A stretch of DNA of 64,000 bases from JAXLXE01 sp046328115. Its GTDB lineage: Bacteria > Chloroflexota > UBA6077 > JACCZL01. Within the stretch, counting starts at the first letter, position 1, and every line of letters begins with the position of its first letter. The DNA lies in assembly GCA_046328115.1 (NCBI GenBank), contig JAXLXE010000001.1:434001-498000 (forward strand), read 5' to 3'. Positions 17,514-27,041 of this stretch are shown one piece after another. The notes beneath the pieces were generated by a model. That model made no database searches, had not been told where the DNA came from, and saw only the letters and a list, made by a program, of their open reading frames with translations. The position numbers and the translations under genes were made by a program.

Positions 17514-18979
17514 ACCCACAGGTGGCCCGAGGAGGGCACGGTGGCGGCAGCGCGCGTGGATCGATCCATGCAGGACGTGCCCGAGGGGAAGATCTTCCCG
17601 GGGTTGAACGACCCCGCTGGGTCGAACGCTGCGCGGACGCGGCTCATCCGGTCCAGGTCATCGTCGTTGAAGGTCCATGAGATGAACTCGTTCTTTTCCA
17701 CCCCTACACCGTGCTCACCGGTGATGCTGCCGCCCGCGGTGACGCAGAGCCGCAGGATCTCATGGCCTGCCTCCATGACCCGTGCGGTGGCACCGTGAAC
17801 CCGCGCATCGAACATGATCAGCGGATGGAGGTTGCCGTCTCCAGCATGGAACAGGTTGGCGATGGGGAGGTTGTGGCGCTCACCGATGTTGACGATCTGA
17901 CGCAGGATCTCGGGCAATTTGGAGCGCTTCACCACCGCGTCATGCAGGTAATAGTTTGGGGCGATCCGTCCGAGGGCACTGGCCGCGCCCTTGCGCGCCG
18001 CCCAGAGTCTGGTCCGGTCAGCAGGGTCCTGGGCGATCTGGGTGGCCAGCGCACCGGTTGCCGTCAGGATCTCCTGGATGTCCTTCCCGGCTCGCTGGGT
18101 TTGCTCCTCGGTGCCCTCTATCTCGATCAGCAGCACCGCGCCCGCATCACGTGGAAAGCCGGCCTGGAAGGAAGCTTCGATGGCTGAGACGGAGAGCTGA
18201 TCCATGAGCTCGAGCGCGGCCGGCACGATCCCGGCGGCGATGATGCGCGACACGGCTGCCGACGCGGTATCGACATTCTGGAACGACGCGAGCAGGGTGC
18301 ACACCGCGGGGGCTTCTGGCAAGAGCCGGAGCGTGACCCGCGTCACGATGCCGACCGTGCCTTCGGCGCCGGTCACGAGGCCGGGCAGGTCGAAGCCGGG
18401 GTGATCCGGCGCGATGGCCCCTAGATCCAGCACGGCGCCGTCGCTGGTGACGAGCTGCATGCCGAGTACGTGGTTGACCATGTTTCCGTACAGCAGGCAA
18501 TGCGGTCCACCCGCGTTGGTTCCCACGTTCCCGCCGATGGTGCTGGCGCGCTGACTGGAGGGATCAGGAGCGAAGAACAAACCGTGTTCCGAGGTGGCTT
18601 GCGTTACGTGGGCGTTGATCACGCCCGGTTCGACCACGGCGATCCGATTGGTCGGATCTATCGAGAGGATCCGGTTGAGTCGTGCCGTGCACAGGACGAC
18701 TCCGGCGCGGACCGGGACGGCTCCCCCGGCGACGCCGGTCCCCGCGCCGCGGGGCACAATCGGCACGCCGAGCGAACGCGCAATCCGGACGGCCCGGTGG
18801 ACTTGCTCAACCGACCGCGGGAGGAGGACGAGATCGGGCGTGGCCCGATCCAGTCCATAGTCGTACTCGTAGAGGATTCTGGATTCGGCGCGCCACCGAA
18901 CCACGTCTTCCCCGAGCGCCTCGACGAATGGACGCCAGAGCGACTCAGGCGCGGAGCTGGCTGAACTCTTGTGTGCCAC
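17510..18979 (-). CDS. glcD: FAD-linked 2-hydroxy-acid dehydrogenase (GlcD family)
   Basis: The protein has 489 residues with a GTG start. The FAD-binding PCMH fold shows PRGAGTGVAGGAV near residue 78 and STIGGNVGTNAGGPHCLLYG near 145. The C-terminal FAD-oxidase domain ends with NLFHAGDGNLHPLI and GSITGEHGVGVEKN. This fits glycolate or D-lactate dehydrogenase flavin subunits. GlcE is not in the window, so this two-gene GlcDF form could act on D-lactate or glycolate. Confidence 0.92.
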   Translation of the reverse strand: MAHKSSASSAPESLWRPFVEALGEDVVRWRAESRILYEYDYGLDRATPDLVLLPRSVEQVHRAVRIARSLGVPIVPRGAGTGVAGGAVPVRAGVVLCTARLNRILSIDPTNRIAVVEPGVINAHVTQATSEHGLFFAPDPSSQRASTIGGNVGTNAGGPHCLLYGNMVNHVLGMQLVTSDGAVLDLGAIAPDHPGFDLPGLVTGAEGTVGIVTRVTLRLLPEAPAVCTLLASFQNVDTASAAVSRIIAAGIVPAALELMDQLSVSAIEASFQAGFPRDAGAVLLIEIEGTEEQTQRAGKDIQEILTATGALATQIAQDPADRTRLWAARKGAASALGRIAPNYYLHDAVVKRSKLPEILRQIVNIGERHNLPIANLFHAGDGNLHPLIMFDARVHGATARVMEAGHEILRLCVTAGGSITGEHGVGVEKNEFISWTFNDDDLDRMSRVRAAFDPAGSFNPGKIFPSGTSCMDRSTRAAATVPSSGHLWV

Positions 18980-19069
18980 GGTACCGGGGGAGAGTATTGC
19001 AAACCGCGAGCGCGATCCGTCTCAGGTGGTTGCGTTCCGAGGATGGCCGGTGATGGGTGTGCGCGGGGT

Positions 19070-20422
19070 TCAGGGGAGTGAGCGCCAGTTCCCGGCTTCC
19101 ATCCGCATGATGAGGAACGCGGACTTGTCCAGGCCATCGTGTCCCGTGGGTGAATATGACACCGATCCGGACGCGCCAGCGAATCGCTGGGTGAGCTCGA
19201 GACGGTCGCGCACGGCGGTCGGACTGGCATCCGTGGACTGCGCCGCTTGCGCCACGAGGCGGACAGCATCCCAGGCGACGGCAGCGGTCGGTGGTGGATG
19301 GTAGCCGTACCGGCCGCGGAATTCGCGGACGAACTGCCGCACCATCGGCGTCAGCGGGTCCGTGTCCCAGAGCTCGTCGGGGATCTGTACACGTACGCCC
19401 ATCGCGCGAACGGACGGGGCAGGGGTGGTTACGCTGGCCAGCAAGCGGTCGTCCGACACGGACGGGCCCAGATACAACCGCGACCGCGGTGCGCGTTCGC
19501 TGGCGGCGCGGATGAGAATCGCGGCGTCCGACTGATCGCGCGGCCAGGCAACGATTTCGGTGGCGCCGGCGTGGCTCAGGCGGGCAAACGCTTCTGACGT
19601 GTCAGGGTTGGCGAAGGAGTACGTCTCCTCCGCGATGACGGCGATCTTCCTGGTTGCGGCGGCGCGGAGCAGCGTCATGCGAGCACGCTCGGCAGCGGCG
19701 GTCCTGGGGGCTATCCAGCCCACGCGCTCCACGCGGCTGGCGGACAGGAACTCGACAAGGTGCTCGATCGCCGCGTCACCGTCCAGGGGCAGCGTGAACA
19801 CCCAGCGGCCGACATCGACCATGCTGGCCAGACGCCCGGCGGATGCGAGCGTCACGACCGGGGTCCGTAGACGCTCAAGCTGCGACGTGATTGCCGCGGC
19901 GGTCTCGGCGGATGACGGTCCGACGACCGCTGATACGCGATCCACCTGTGAGAGCCGCGCCGCGATCCTTTCGGCCCGGGCGGCGTTCGCCTCGTCGTCG
20001 TACGGTACGAGCTCGATTGGGCGTGTACCCGTGGAGAGCCGTAGGCCGCCCTGGGTGTTTATGGTGTCGACCGCCAGTTGGGCTGCTCGCAGCTCTGATC
20101 GGCCGGAGCCGGTACCTGTGTCAATGCTGGTGACGAGGCCGATGCGGACGCTGGTGCCATCTGGCGCTCCGGGGGGCAAAGGCGGCGGGGCGAGGCGTAC
20201 TGGTGGCGAAGAAGGCGTCTCCGTCTGGACTGGTACGCAGCCCAGCATCACGATGGCGATGAGGGCGCAGCCGATCGTGACCGTACTGCGCGATCTCCAG
20301 GCGTGGGCTACCAGCCCGATCGCCCCCCCAGGGTGGTTGGCACTCCTGGACGATGATGCAGCGTCCCGTCGAGCCCCGCATGCTCCCCCGCGCGGAGGAC
20401 TCGTACAATTTCGATCAGACAC
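19070..20422 (-). CDS. Branched-chain amino-acid-type ABC substrate-binding lipoprotein
   Basis: A type I periplasmic-binding protein (Peripla_BP_6). A hydrophobic stretch ending in the lipobox VMLGC is followed by a Pro/Thr-rich linker and VRIGLVTSIDTGTGSGRSELRAAQ. This opening, together with VVGPSSAETAAAI and VAWDAVRLVAQAA, is typical. The frame is open to 20464, but that start would overlap the promoter region of the divergent regulator, so a GTG at 20422 is proposed; the start is uncertain. No permease or ATPase genes are beside it, so its transporter or alternative role is unknown. Confidence 0.8.
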   Translation of the reverse strand: MSDRNCTSPPRGGACGARRDAASSSRSANHPGGAIGLVAHAWRSRSTVTIGCALIAIVMLGCVPVQTETPSSPPVRLAPPPLPPGAPDGTSVRIGLVTSIDTGTGSGRSELRAAQLAVDTINTQGGLRLSTGTRPIELVPYDDEANAARAERIAARLSQVDRVSAVVGPSSAETAAAITSQLERLRTPVVTLASAGRLASMVDVGRWVFTLPLDGDAAIEHLVEFLSASRVERVGWIAPRTAAAERARMTLLRAAATRKIAVIAEETYSFANPDTSEAFARLSHAGATEIVAWPRDQSDAAILIRAASERAPRSRLYLGPSVSDDRLLASVTTPAPSVRAMGVRVQIPDELWDTDPLTPMVRQFVREFRGRYGYHPPPTAAVAWDAVRLVAQAAQSTDASPTAVRDRLELTQRFAGASGSVSYSPTGHDGLDKSAFLIMRMEAGNWRSLP

Positions 20423-20484
20423 AGTGACCGAGATTCTAGCGATGGCGCGGGACGTGCAGGTCATGGTGGTGGAGCAGCCAGGGT

Positions 20485-21255
20485 ATGGACCACTCGAAAC
20501 CTAGCCAGACCATCGAGGACTACCTGGGACTGATGCACTACATGACGCGCGACGGCGTCCCGATTATCGGCGCCCGCCTGGCCGAGCGCCTGGGAGTGGC
20601 GCCGCCGACGGTCACGGCGACGCTGCAGCGCATGGTCCGCGACGGTCTGATCACCATGGATTCCCACAAGGTGGTCTCGTTGACGGAGGAGGGGCGTGAG
20701 CTGGCCGAAAGCCTGGTCCGTCGCCACGCGCTGGCGGAACGCCTGCTCACGGACATCTTGGGACTTGGCTGGAGCGAGAGTCACGAGGAAGCACACATGG
20801 TGGAGCACGTGATCTCGGAGAAGGTGGAACGGCGGCTGATCTCGGTCCTCGGAAACCCTTTGACGTGCCCCCACGGGAATCCGATTCCTGGCACGGGCGC
20901 GCGGCCGTCACCGCTTGCGCAGTCACTCTCTGAGATCAAGCCTGGGCAGCAGGTCGTCGTGGAGCGCATCGTGGAGCAGGCGGAGGATGACCTGGAGTTG
21001 ATGAACTTCCTGGAGCGATCCGGCATCGTCCCGCGCGCAACGCTGGAAGTGCAGGACGTGGCGAGCTCCGTGGGGGTGCTCACGACGACGGTGTCCGGCC
21101 GTCCAGGGACCACGTCGATGGGGCTGGGCGCGGCGGCGTTCGTGCGCGTTCTTACGCCGGAGCATGCTCACACGGCGGCGTCAGCGACGATGCCGATTCC
21201 CAGCGCGGATGCCGAGTCATTTGCCGCTCGGCTCCGAGGCCTCTCGGACCGATAG
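20485..21255 (+). CDS. DtxR/MntR-family metal-dependent repressor
   Basis: The product has 256 residues. The N-terminal winged helix (ARLAERLGVAPPTVTATLQRM) is followed by the dimerisation/metal domain, with EEAHMVEHVISEKVERRL near residue 102 and the family motif CPHGNPIPG near 130. A C-terminal SH3/FeoA-like domain follows. Such proteins bind Fe(II) or Mn(II) and repress uptake genes. It diverges from the binding-protein gene, so it may regulate that gene or itself. A TACAAT box lies at 20403-20408. Confidence 0.93.
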   Translation: MDHSKPSQTIEDYLGLMHYMTRDGVPIIGARLAERLGVAPPTVTATLQRMVRDGLITMDSHKVVSLTEEGRELAESLVRRHALAERLLTDILGLGWSESHEEAHMVEHVISEKVERRLISVLGNPLTCPHGNPIPGTGARPSPLAQSLSEIKPGQQVVVERIVEQAEDDLELMNFLERSGIVPRATLEVQDVASSVGVLTTTVSGRPGTTSMGLGAAAFVRVLTPEHAHTAASATMPIPSADAESFAARLRGLSDR

Positions 21256-21278
21256 CACCGGACGACTGGGTCTGGGAG

Positions 21279-22484
21279 CTAGTTCCGCTTCCCCTGCAGT
21301 ATCGCGAGCCCGTCCTTGGCCCCCTCGAGGCTCGGATTGAGCTGAAGGGCCAAGGCAAATTGCTCTTTCGCGTCCGTCTGCCGACGGGTATTCATGTAGA
21401 TCCAGCCGATGGCGTGGCGATACTGCGCCAGGCGACTGCGGTCTTGATCCAGTTCGACGGCCTTCTGGAGTAGCGGCAGCGCGTGATCGTAGTCGCGGCG
21501 CGCGTAGTAGATCCACGCGAGCTGGGCGTAGGCGGACGGGTAGCGCGGGTCGATCTCGAGGGCGCGGTGCAGATAGGGGAGGGCCGACTCAGGCTGCTCG
21601 CGAGCGTAGAACACCATGCCGATGCCGCCCTGGGCGCGCGCATCAGACGGGCTGAGCTCGGATGCCCGGGTATAGGCGGTGACTGCCTCTTCGAACTGCT
21701 TACTGGCGCGCAGCGCATTGCCGAGCGCCACGTGCAGATGGGACCAACTGGGAGCGATGGCGATGGCGCGCCGGTAGGTGTCCGCGGCGTCGCGGTACTC
21801 TGTCCGCGTCTCCTGCAAGTTTCCGAGGATGCGGAGGAGCTCCGGATCGTTCGGCGCGATGCGCAGCGCCCGCTCCAGCGTGTCCTCGGCCTCGCTGAGC
21901 CGGTACTGGTCCGTGTACGCCTCGGCAAGGACTCCAAGCGCGGCGGGGGAGCTGGGGTCATCCGCCACGGCGCGCAGGGCGACCTGGATCGCCTTCGCGG
22001 ACTGTCCGTGCCAGTCCAACGCCAGAGCCAGCGTGATCCTGGGCTCTGTGCCGCGCGGATCGAGATTCACCGCCTGTTGGGCTTTCTCCACAGCCTCAGA
22101 GGCGCGGCTCTGGTAGACCAGCGCCCTCGCCCAGCGTGCCCAGGCGATGGCGCCGTCCGGCGCCAGCTCGGTGGCTCGGCGGTAGTGGCCGATGGCGGCG
22201 TCCCAGCGGCCCTCGGACAACGCTTTGTCGCCGAGACCGCTAAGCTGCTCGGCCGTTTCCATAGGTAGGTCGGCTGGTGACTCAGCCACTACGGTGCGGA
22301 CGCTGGGCACAGGCGCCAGTGGTTCGGTGGCTCGTGCCTCAGTAGAGCCCACCCACGGCGCTGCTGGCACGTGCAGGTACGTGAGGCCAACGGCAACGAG
22401 GCCGGCAGTGCCGACCGCGACGAGACCTATGTGCCAGGCGGGGCGCTTCTTCCGGCGAATTGCCCGATTGCGCCGATATGCCAC
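21279..22484 (-). CDS. TPR-repeat protein with N-terminal membrane anchor
   Basis: The protein has 401 residues, with a GTG start preceded by GGAGG at 5 bp. A basic N-terminus (MAYRRNRAIRRKKRP) precedes one membrane helix near 20-35. From about residue 75 to the end there are around nine tandem TPR units, recognisable from repeats such as EDTLERALRIAPNDPELLRIL and AIAIAPSWSHLHVALGN. These mediate protein-protein contacts on the outer membrane face or in the cytoplasm. The partner is unknown. It converges with the DtxR gene and has a strong promoter of its own. Confidence 0.85.
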   Translation of the reverse strand: MAYRRNRAIRRKKRPAWHIGLVAVGTAGLVAVGLTYLHVPAAPWVGSTEARATEPLAPVPSVRTVVAESPADLPMETAEQLSGLGDKALSEGRWDAAIGHYRRATELAPDGAIAWARWARALVYQSRASEAVEKAQQAVNLDPRGTEPRITLALALDWHGQSAKAIQVALRAVADDPSSPAALGVLAEAYTDQYRLSEAEDTLERALRIAPNDPELLRILGNLQETRTEYRDAADTYRRAIAIAPSWSHLHVALGNALRASKQFEEAVTAYTRASELSPSDARAQGGIGMVFYAREQPESALPYLHRALEIDPRYPSAYAQLAWIYYARRDYDHALPLLQKAVELDQDRSRLAQYRHAIGWIYMNTRRQTDAKEQFALALQLNPSLEGAKDGLAILQGKRN

Positions 22485-22568
22485 GAGACCTCCTCGATTG
22501 CCCGATCCGCACGTTCTGCACCGAGAGAACGCACCGGGCCTCCGTAAAGCGTGGCGTGCTGTGGCTGT

Positions 22569-22597
22569 ACTGTAGAGAGTTCGCCCAAAATTGTCAA
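22569..22597 (-). promoter_or_regulatory. Strong sigma-70-type promoter for the TPR gene
   Basis: On the minus strand, TTGACA (22597-22592) and TACAGT (22574-22569) are separated by exactly 17 bp. The predicted start is about 75-80 bp before the TPR start codon. Confidence 0.75.
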
Positions 22598-22679
22598 ATC
22601 GGGAAGTCTTATGGTCAACTCGTGGTGTATCGAGCCGTTGCGACCGCCACTCGTTGCGGCGCGGTTGCGGGGCGGAATG

Positions 22680-23678
22680 CTACGTCGCGGTGGCGCCGGC
22701 GGACCCGATGCCCTCGGCAATGCGGCCGACCACGTCGTGGCGGGTTGCCTCTGCCGCCACCCGGATGGCGTTCTTGATAGCGGTCGCATTGGACCGGCCG
22801 TGGGCGACGATGCAGGTGCCGTTGAGCCCGAGCAGTGGCACTCCGCCGTACTCCGCGTAGTCCAGCCGGCGCCGGACGCGCTTGAACGCCGGGGCCACGC
22901 CGACGGCGGCGGCGGTGGTGAGCCAGGACGAGCGGATTTCTGATCGAATGAGGCCGGTGATGGCGGAGGCCATGCCCTCCGCGAACTTGAGGACCACGTT
23001 GCCGGTGAAGCCGTCACACACCGCGACATCCACTCCACCGCCCGGGATATCGCGGCCTTCCACGTTCCCGATGAAGTTGAGTCTGGTGGCGCGAAGCAAC
23101 GGATGGGCTGCCAGCACCAGGGCGTTTCCCTTCGTCTCCTCCTCCCCGATCGATAGCAGCCCAACCCGCGGGTTCGGGACGCCGAACACCTGCTCCAGGT
23201 AAATCGCTCCCATGTGGGCGAACTGCACAAGGTGTTCCGGCTTGCAATCCACATTGGCGCCCACATCGATCAAGAGGCACTTGCCCGTTGCCGTTGGGAT
23301 CATGGCTCCCAGCGCGGGTCGATCAACGCCCTGAATGCGCCTCAGCTCGAAGAGGCCCGCGGTCATGACGGCGCCGGTGTTGCCTGCGCTAACGAACGCG
23401 GAGGCGCGCCCCTCTTTGACCAGGCGGACGCCGGTGACCAGCGATGAGTCTGGCTTCTGCCTGACGGCGTTGGCCGGGTGCTCATGCATCTCGATCACGT
23501 CCGGCGCGTCGTGTACGGTGATCCGCTGGGTGTGACTGCCCACGAGCGACTGCAGGCGAGCCGCCGGGCCCACCAGGACAACATCCACATCAAGCTCGCG
23601 GGCCGCTGCTACGGCACCGTGCACCACTACGTCGGGCGCATGATCGCCGCCCATCCCGTCCACAGCCACGGTGACCAC
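22680..23678 (-). CDS. plsX: Phosphate acyltransferase PlsX
   Basis: The product has 332 residues. The GTG at 23678 is preceded by AGGAGG and matches the family N-terminus (VVTVAVDGMGGDHAP); the longer open frame to 23837 is not needed. PlsX makes acyl-phosphate from acyl-ACP for phospholipid synthesis. Further motifs seen are VSAGNTGAVMTAGL, DVGANVDCKPEHLVQFA and the C-terminal YGGVPLLGLNGTCIVAHG. It is not beside rpmF, fabD or acpP, which often accompany it. Confidence 0.96.
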   Translation of the reverse strand: MVTVAVDGMGGDHAPDVVVHGAVAAARELDVDVVLVGPAARLQSLVGSHTQRITVHDAPDVIEMHEHPANAVRQKPDSSLVTGVRLVKEGRASAFVSAGNTGAVMTAGLFELRRIQGVDRPALGAMIPTATGKCLLIDVGANVDCKPEHLVQFAHMGAIYLEQVFGVPNPRVGLLSIGEEETKGNALVLAAHPLLRATRLNFIGNVEGRDIPGGGVDVAVCDGFTGNVVLKFAEGMASAITGLIRSEIRSSWLTTAAAVGVAPAFKRVRRRLDYAEYGGVPLLGLNGTCIVAHGRSNATAIKNAIRVAAEATRHDVVGRIAEGIGSAGATAT

Positions 23679-23814
23679 CAGGCACGCCTCCTGAGCACCC
23701 GCGGACAGACATCGGGCTCCGCGCGGGTAGGCGGGCAGTTCGTAGCCTTGAGCGGCGCCCGACTGGGGGATAGCATACCAATGCGCCGGCCCCGGCCGGT
23801 TGAGGAGGGCTTTC

Positions 23815-24474
23815 GTGTCACATACGGTGGGGCTCATTCACGCTGTGGTCCCCGCGATTGAGCCGTTGCGGGTCGCGTTCGGTGAGCTCGCGCCAGATAT
23901 CAAGCTGGTCAACATTCTGGACGAGGGCCTGGTCTCGGAGATTGACCGGCGTGGCCGGTTGACGCATGGGTTGATCCGCCGCCTGGCATCGCTGATCTCG
24001 CTGGCCGAGGACGCGGGTGCGGAACTGGCGCTGCTCACGTGCACCGCCTATTCACCGGTTGCTGATCAGGCCGCGGCCGTCTCCGACATCCCGGTGCTGA
24101 AGATCGATGAGCTCATGGTTCGCGAGGCGTTGGGGCGGGGTAAGCGGATTGGACTGGTGGCCACGGTGCCTGCCGGACTGAATATGCAGAAGCAGCTGAT
24201 CGAGTCGCTGGCGGCCGAGACTGGTGTTCAGATCGAGCTAGACGCCGTGCTCAGACCTGACGCTTTCGCCGCCTTGTCCACGGGGCGCCGCGACGAGCAC
24301 GACGCGATTGTCATGAGCGAGGTGGAGGCTCTGGCCACGCGAAATGACATTGTGTTGCTGGCACAGGCCTCGATGGGGCACCTGGCGAGCAAGATCCCTG
24401 ACAGTATCAACGTGCCTGTCCTCTCCAGTCCGACGCTGGCTGTGGGTAAGGTGAAGGAGTTGTTGAACGCATGA
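23815..24474 (+). CDS. Aspartate/glutamate racemase-family protein
   Basis: The product has 219 residues. The GTG at 23815 has GGAGG six bases upstream. It shows the Asp/Glu racemase fold, with the first catalytic cysteine in LLTCTAYSPVADQ (about residue 80). The second expected cysteine site reads LAQASMGHLASKIP, with no Cys, so a two-base racemase mechanism is unlikely. Relatives include maleate isomerase-like and hydantoin racemase-like proteins. Its stop overlaps the next gene as ATGA, coupling it to a sugar-isomerase-like enzyme. Confidence 0.8.
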   Translation: MSHTVGLIHAVVPAIEPLRVAFGELAPDIKLVNILDEGLVSEIDRRGRLTHGLIRRLASLISLAEDAGAELALLTCTAYSPVADQAAAVSDIPVLKIDELMVREALGRGKRIGLVATVPAGLNMQKQLIESLAAETGVQIELDAVLRPDAFAALSTGRRDEHDAIVMSEVEALATRNDIVLLAQASMGHLASKIPDSINVPVLSSPTLAVGKVKELLNA

Positions 24475-25280
24475 AACTCAGCTACATGGTGACCACCCCG
24501 GAAGTGAAGGCCATGCCGCTCGCGTGGGTGGGTGACCTGGACGTCTCGTTACCGGCGATCGCAGGGCTGGGCTACGAGGGCGTTGAGCTCCAGACGCGGG
24601 ATCCGCTGCAGTTCGATCAGGCGGCGGTGGCCAAGAAGGTGCGGGCAGCGGGATTAGAAATCGTCGCGATCAGCACGGGCCCGATTGGTCAGGAGGACGC
24701 GCTCTACATCTGCATGAAAGACGCGGGGGACCGCAGGCGGGCGATCGATCGATACAAAACGGTGGTCGACATGGCCGCGGAATGGGGCGTGGATTCCTCG
24801 ATCGGCGGGTTTCGGGGGCGCGCTTCGACCGCTCCGACGCGCCAGGAGGGACTGGATTGGTTCCGCGCGGCGGTGATGGAGATCGCCGAGTATGCGCACA
24901 AGAAGGGACGGAAGATCGTTTTGGAGCCGCAGTGCCGGCTGAACACGGACTTTCTTATGACCATGCAGGAGACCATCGACTTCATCGAGTCCGCCAAGGC
25001 GCCGAACCTGGTCCTGGAGGCGGACATGTACCACATGGCGCTCGAGGAGACGTCTATCCCGGCCGCGCTCGTGCGCTCGCTGCCGCATCTGGCGCTCATC
25101 CAGCTCGGTGACTCGAACCGCCTGGCTCCCGGGCAGGGCTTCCTGCCGTGGAAGGACATCTTTGAGGTGACGAAGGCGCTGGGCTACGACGGCTGGCTGA
25201 GCATGGAGTTCACCCAGAAGCCGAGCAGCCCGGTGTGCGCGAGGCAAGCCATCGAATTCACGAGGCAGTTTCTGGCGTAG
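24471..25280 (+). CDS. Sugar phosphate isomerase/epimerase (AP endonuclease 2-like TIM barrel)
   Basis: The product has 269 residues with the xylose isomerase-like TIM barrel (IolE/hydroxypyruvate isomerase type). Likely metal ligands are in KIVLEPQCRLNTDF (Glu), NLVLEADMYHMALEE (Asp/His), ALIQLGDSNRL and GWLSMEF. It is translationally coupled to the preceding racemase-family gene. The pair looks like a small catabolic unit for a sugar or hydroxyacid, but no substrate can be assigned. Confidence 0.85.
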   Translation: MKLSYMVTTPEVKAMPLAWVGDLDVSLPAIAGLGYEGVELQTRDPLQFDQAAVAKKVRAAGLEIVAISTGPIGQEDALYICMKDAGDRRRAIDRYKTVVDMAAEWGVDSSIGGFRGRASTAPTRQEGLDWFRAAVMEIAEYAHKKGRKIVLEPQCRLNTDFLMTMQETIDFIESAKAPNLVLEADMYHMALEETSIPAALVRSLPHLALIQLGDSNRLAPGQGFLPWKDIFEVTKALGYDGWLSMEFTQKPSSPVCARQAIEFTRQFLA

Positions 25281-25309
25281 CAGGGCCAGACGACGAGGAC
25301 GGCGCGCTG

Positions 25310-25816
25310 GTGGATCGGCTGTGGACGCCGTGGCGGATGAGCTACGTGGGTAGTGCGTCGCCCGCGCCTGGCTGCTTTCTGTGTCTGGCGCGCGACGCTT
25401 CCGCCGCGGAGGATGACGACCGACACATCGTCCTCCGCGGCCAGCGCGTGATTGCGCTGCTCAACCGGTTCCCATACAGCACCGGGCACGTGATGATCGC
25501 TCCGCACGACCACACGGCGGACTACCCGGGGCTTTCGACGGAGATCGTGGCTGAGCTGTTTGCCACTTGCCAGCGCATCGTTGAAGCGCTGTCCGCGGAG
25601 TACCGGCCGGATGGGTTCAACGTGGGCATGAATCTGGGCCACGCGGCGGGGGCGGGGGTGCCAGACCATCTGCACTTGCACGTCGTGCCGCGCTGGGTCG
25701 GCGACGCCAACTTCATGGCGACGACCGCGGATACCAAGGTGATGCCGGAGTCGCTAGAGCAGACGTATGGACGACTGAGGAGACGCCTGGGACAGGCGCC
25801 TGCCGGGGCAGATTGA
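25310..25816 (+). CDS. HIT-family hydrolase (Ap4A phosphorylase/hydrolase-like)
   Basis: The product has 168 residues from a GTG at 25310; the frame is open 25 codons further but overlaps the previous gene there. It begins VDRLWTPWRMSYV, contains a CFLC zinc-binding pair near residue 20, NRFPYSTGHVMIAPHDH, and the histidine triad DHLHLHVVPRW. This opening is typical of the actinobacterial/Chloroflexi HIT proteins that act on diadenosine tetraphosphate-like nucleotides. Confidence 0.92.
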   Translation: MDRLWTPWRMSYVGSASPAPGCFLCLARDASAAEDDDRHIVLRGQRVIALLNRFPYSTGHVMIAPHDHTADYPGLSTEIVAELFATCQRIVEALSAEYRPDGFNVGMNLGHAAGAGVPDHLHLHVVPRWVGDANFMATTADTKVMPESLEQTYGRLRRRLGQAPAGAD

Positions 25817-25823
25817 TCGGCGG

Positions 25824-26447
25824 CTAGAGGCGTCCTAGTGCGACGTAATACAAGAGCTTGATGTACTCCTGAAGGATTCGCATTATGGCGTGGCGATCCC
25901 GCCACCAGCCGGTGACGCCGTATTTGCTGTTGTCGGCCGGGCTGGCCAGTACTTCGACGCCGGCCGGGGCCAGCTCTCGCCGAAAGACCATTGTGGCGCG
26001 CCGCATGTGGAATGGATCGGTCACCAGCGTCACGCTGCGGAGGCCCCGCTGTGCCGCGATGGCACGGACCGCCTGTGCTTCCTCGAATGTGCTGTCGGAG
26101 ATGCTCTCGATGACGACGACGGCTGACTCTGGGATGGGTGTTCTGGTGAGCCCGCGCCGATAGAGCTCCAACCAGGTGGTCTGAATCCAGTGGCTGGAGA
26201 GCGGCTCGTTTGAGATGATGGCCAGCGGCGCCTGGCCCTCCAGATAGAGCCGTGCGGCGTGTTCCGCTCGGTATGGTGAATTCCCCGCAAGAACCACGAT
26301 GGCGTCCGTGGGGTGGAGGCGGTCCCGCACGACCAGATATTCGCCCATGGCGTTCAGCCAGAGGGGTGCCGTGACCAGGAGGGTCGCCAAGAGCGCTACG
26401 GTGACCCAGGTGCGCCGTCGGATGCTGGAAAGCGCGAAACTTGGCAC
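25824..26447 (-). CDS. YdcF/SanA (DUF218) family membrane-anchored protein
   Basis: The product has 207 residues with a GTG start. One N-terminal membrane helix (about 13-32) is followed by the DUF218 domain. DUF218 signatures present are DAIVVLAGNSPYRAEHAARLY, ESISDSTFEEAQAVR and VTDPFHMRRA. The family is tied to envelope or vancomycin-tolerance phenotypes in enterobacteria, and its biochemistry is unsettled. It converges with the HIT gene. Confidence 0.88.
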   Translation of the reverse strand: MPSFALSSIRRRTWVTVALLATLLVTAPLWLNAMGEYLVVRDRLHPTDAIVVLAGNSPYRAEHAARLYLEGQAPLAIISNEPLSSHWIQTTWLELYRRGLTRTPIPESAVVVIESISDSTFEEAQAVRAIAAQRGLRSVTLVTDPFHMRRATMVFRRELAPAGVEVLASPADNSKYGVTGWWRDRHAIMRILQEYIKLLYYVALGRL

Positions 26448-26604
26448 GTCTCACCACCACCATGCTCGCGCGGCCCGATATCGAGGGAAGCGCTGCGTAG
26501 CGAATGGTAGGCCGTGCGCGTAATCAGTTTGGGTGGCGCCGGGATGCGTTAGCATCTCACCGAACCCGATTGACTAAACCCCAAGGCGTTCGCTTGGAGG
26601 ACTC

Positions 26605-27036
26605 GTGAAAGTCGATGGCAGCTACACGTTTGAGGCACCGGTGGCCCGCGTGTGGGAGGTACTGCTGAGCCCCGATTCGTTGGCGAGCTGTGTGCCCGGT
26701 TGCGATTCAATGACACCGACTGGACAAGACCAGTGGGATGTTTCCATGAAGGTGGGCGTGGCGGCCATCCGCGGATCCTACAAGGGCAAGATCCGCGTGG
26801 CGGACAAGGATGAGCCAAAGAGCTTCAAGCTCATCGTGGAGGGCAGCGGCGGCGCGGGATTCGTCCGTGGAGAGGCATTGATCCACCTGGTTGACCAAGG
26901 CGCCACCACTCAAGTGAATGTGGCCGGCGAAGGGAACGTGGGGGGCACGGTTGCCGGGGTCGGGCAGCGCATGCTGGGCGGCGTGGCCAAGATGCTGATG
27001 GGCAATTTCTTTGATTGCCTCCGAAAGCAGCTGTAG
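26605..27036 (+). CDS. coxG: CO dehydrogenase-associated protein CoxG (SRPBCC fold)
   Basis: The product has 143 residues with a GTG start after GGAGG. It opens MKVDGSYTFEAPVARVWEVL and contains DSLASCVPGCDSM and an SYKGKI strand, all typical of CoxG. In Afipia/Oligotropha, CoxG anchors CO dehydrogenase to the membrane. The C-terminal membrane tail of long CoxG is absent here (the protein ends FFDCLRKQL), as in short homologues. It is the first gene of the cox-like cluster; the next moeA begins about 5 bp later or overlaps it. Confidence 0.9.
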   Translation: MKVDGSYTFEAPVARVWEVLLSPDSLASCVPGCDSMTPTGQDQWDVSMKVGVAAIRGSYKGKIRVADKDEPKSFKLIVEGSGGAGFVRGEALIHLVDQGATTQVNVAGEGNVGGTVAGVGQRMLGGVAKMLMGNFFDCLRKQL

Positions 27037-27041
27037 CGACC

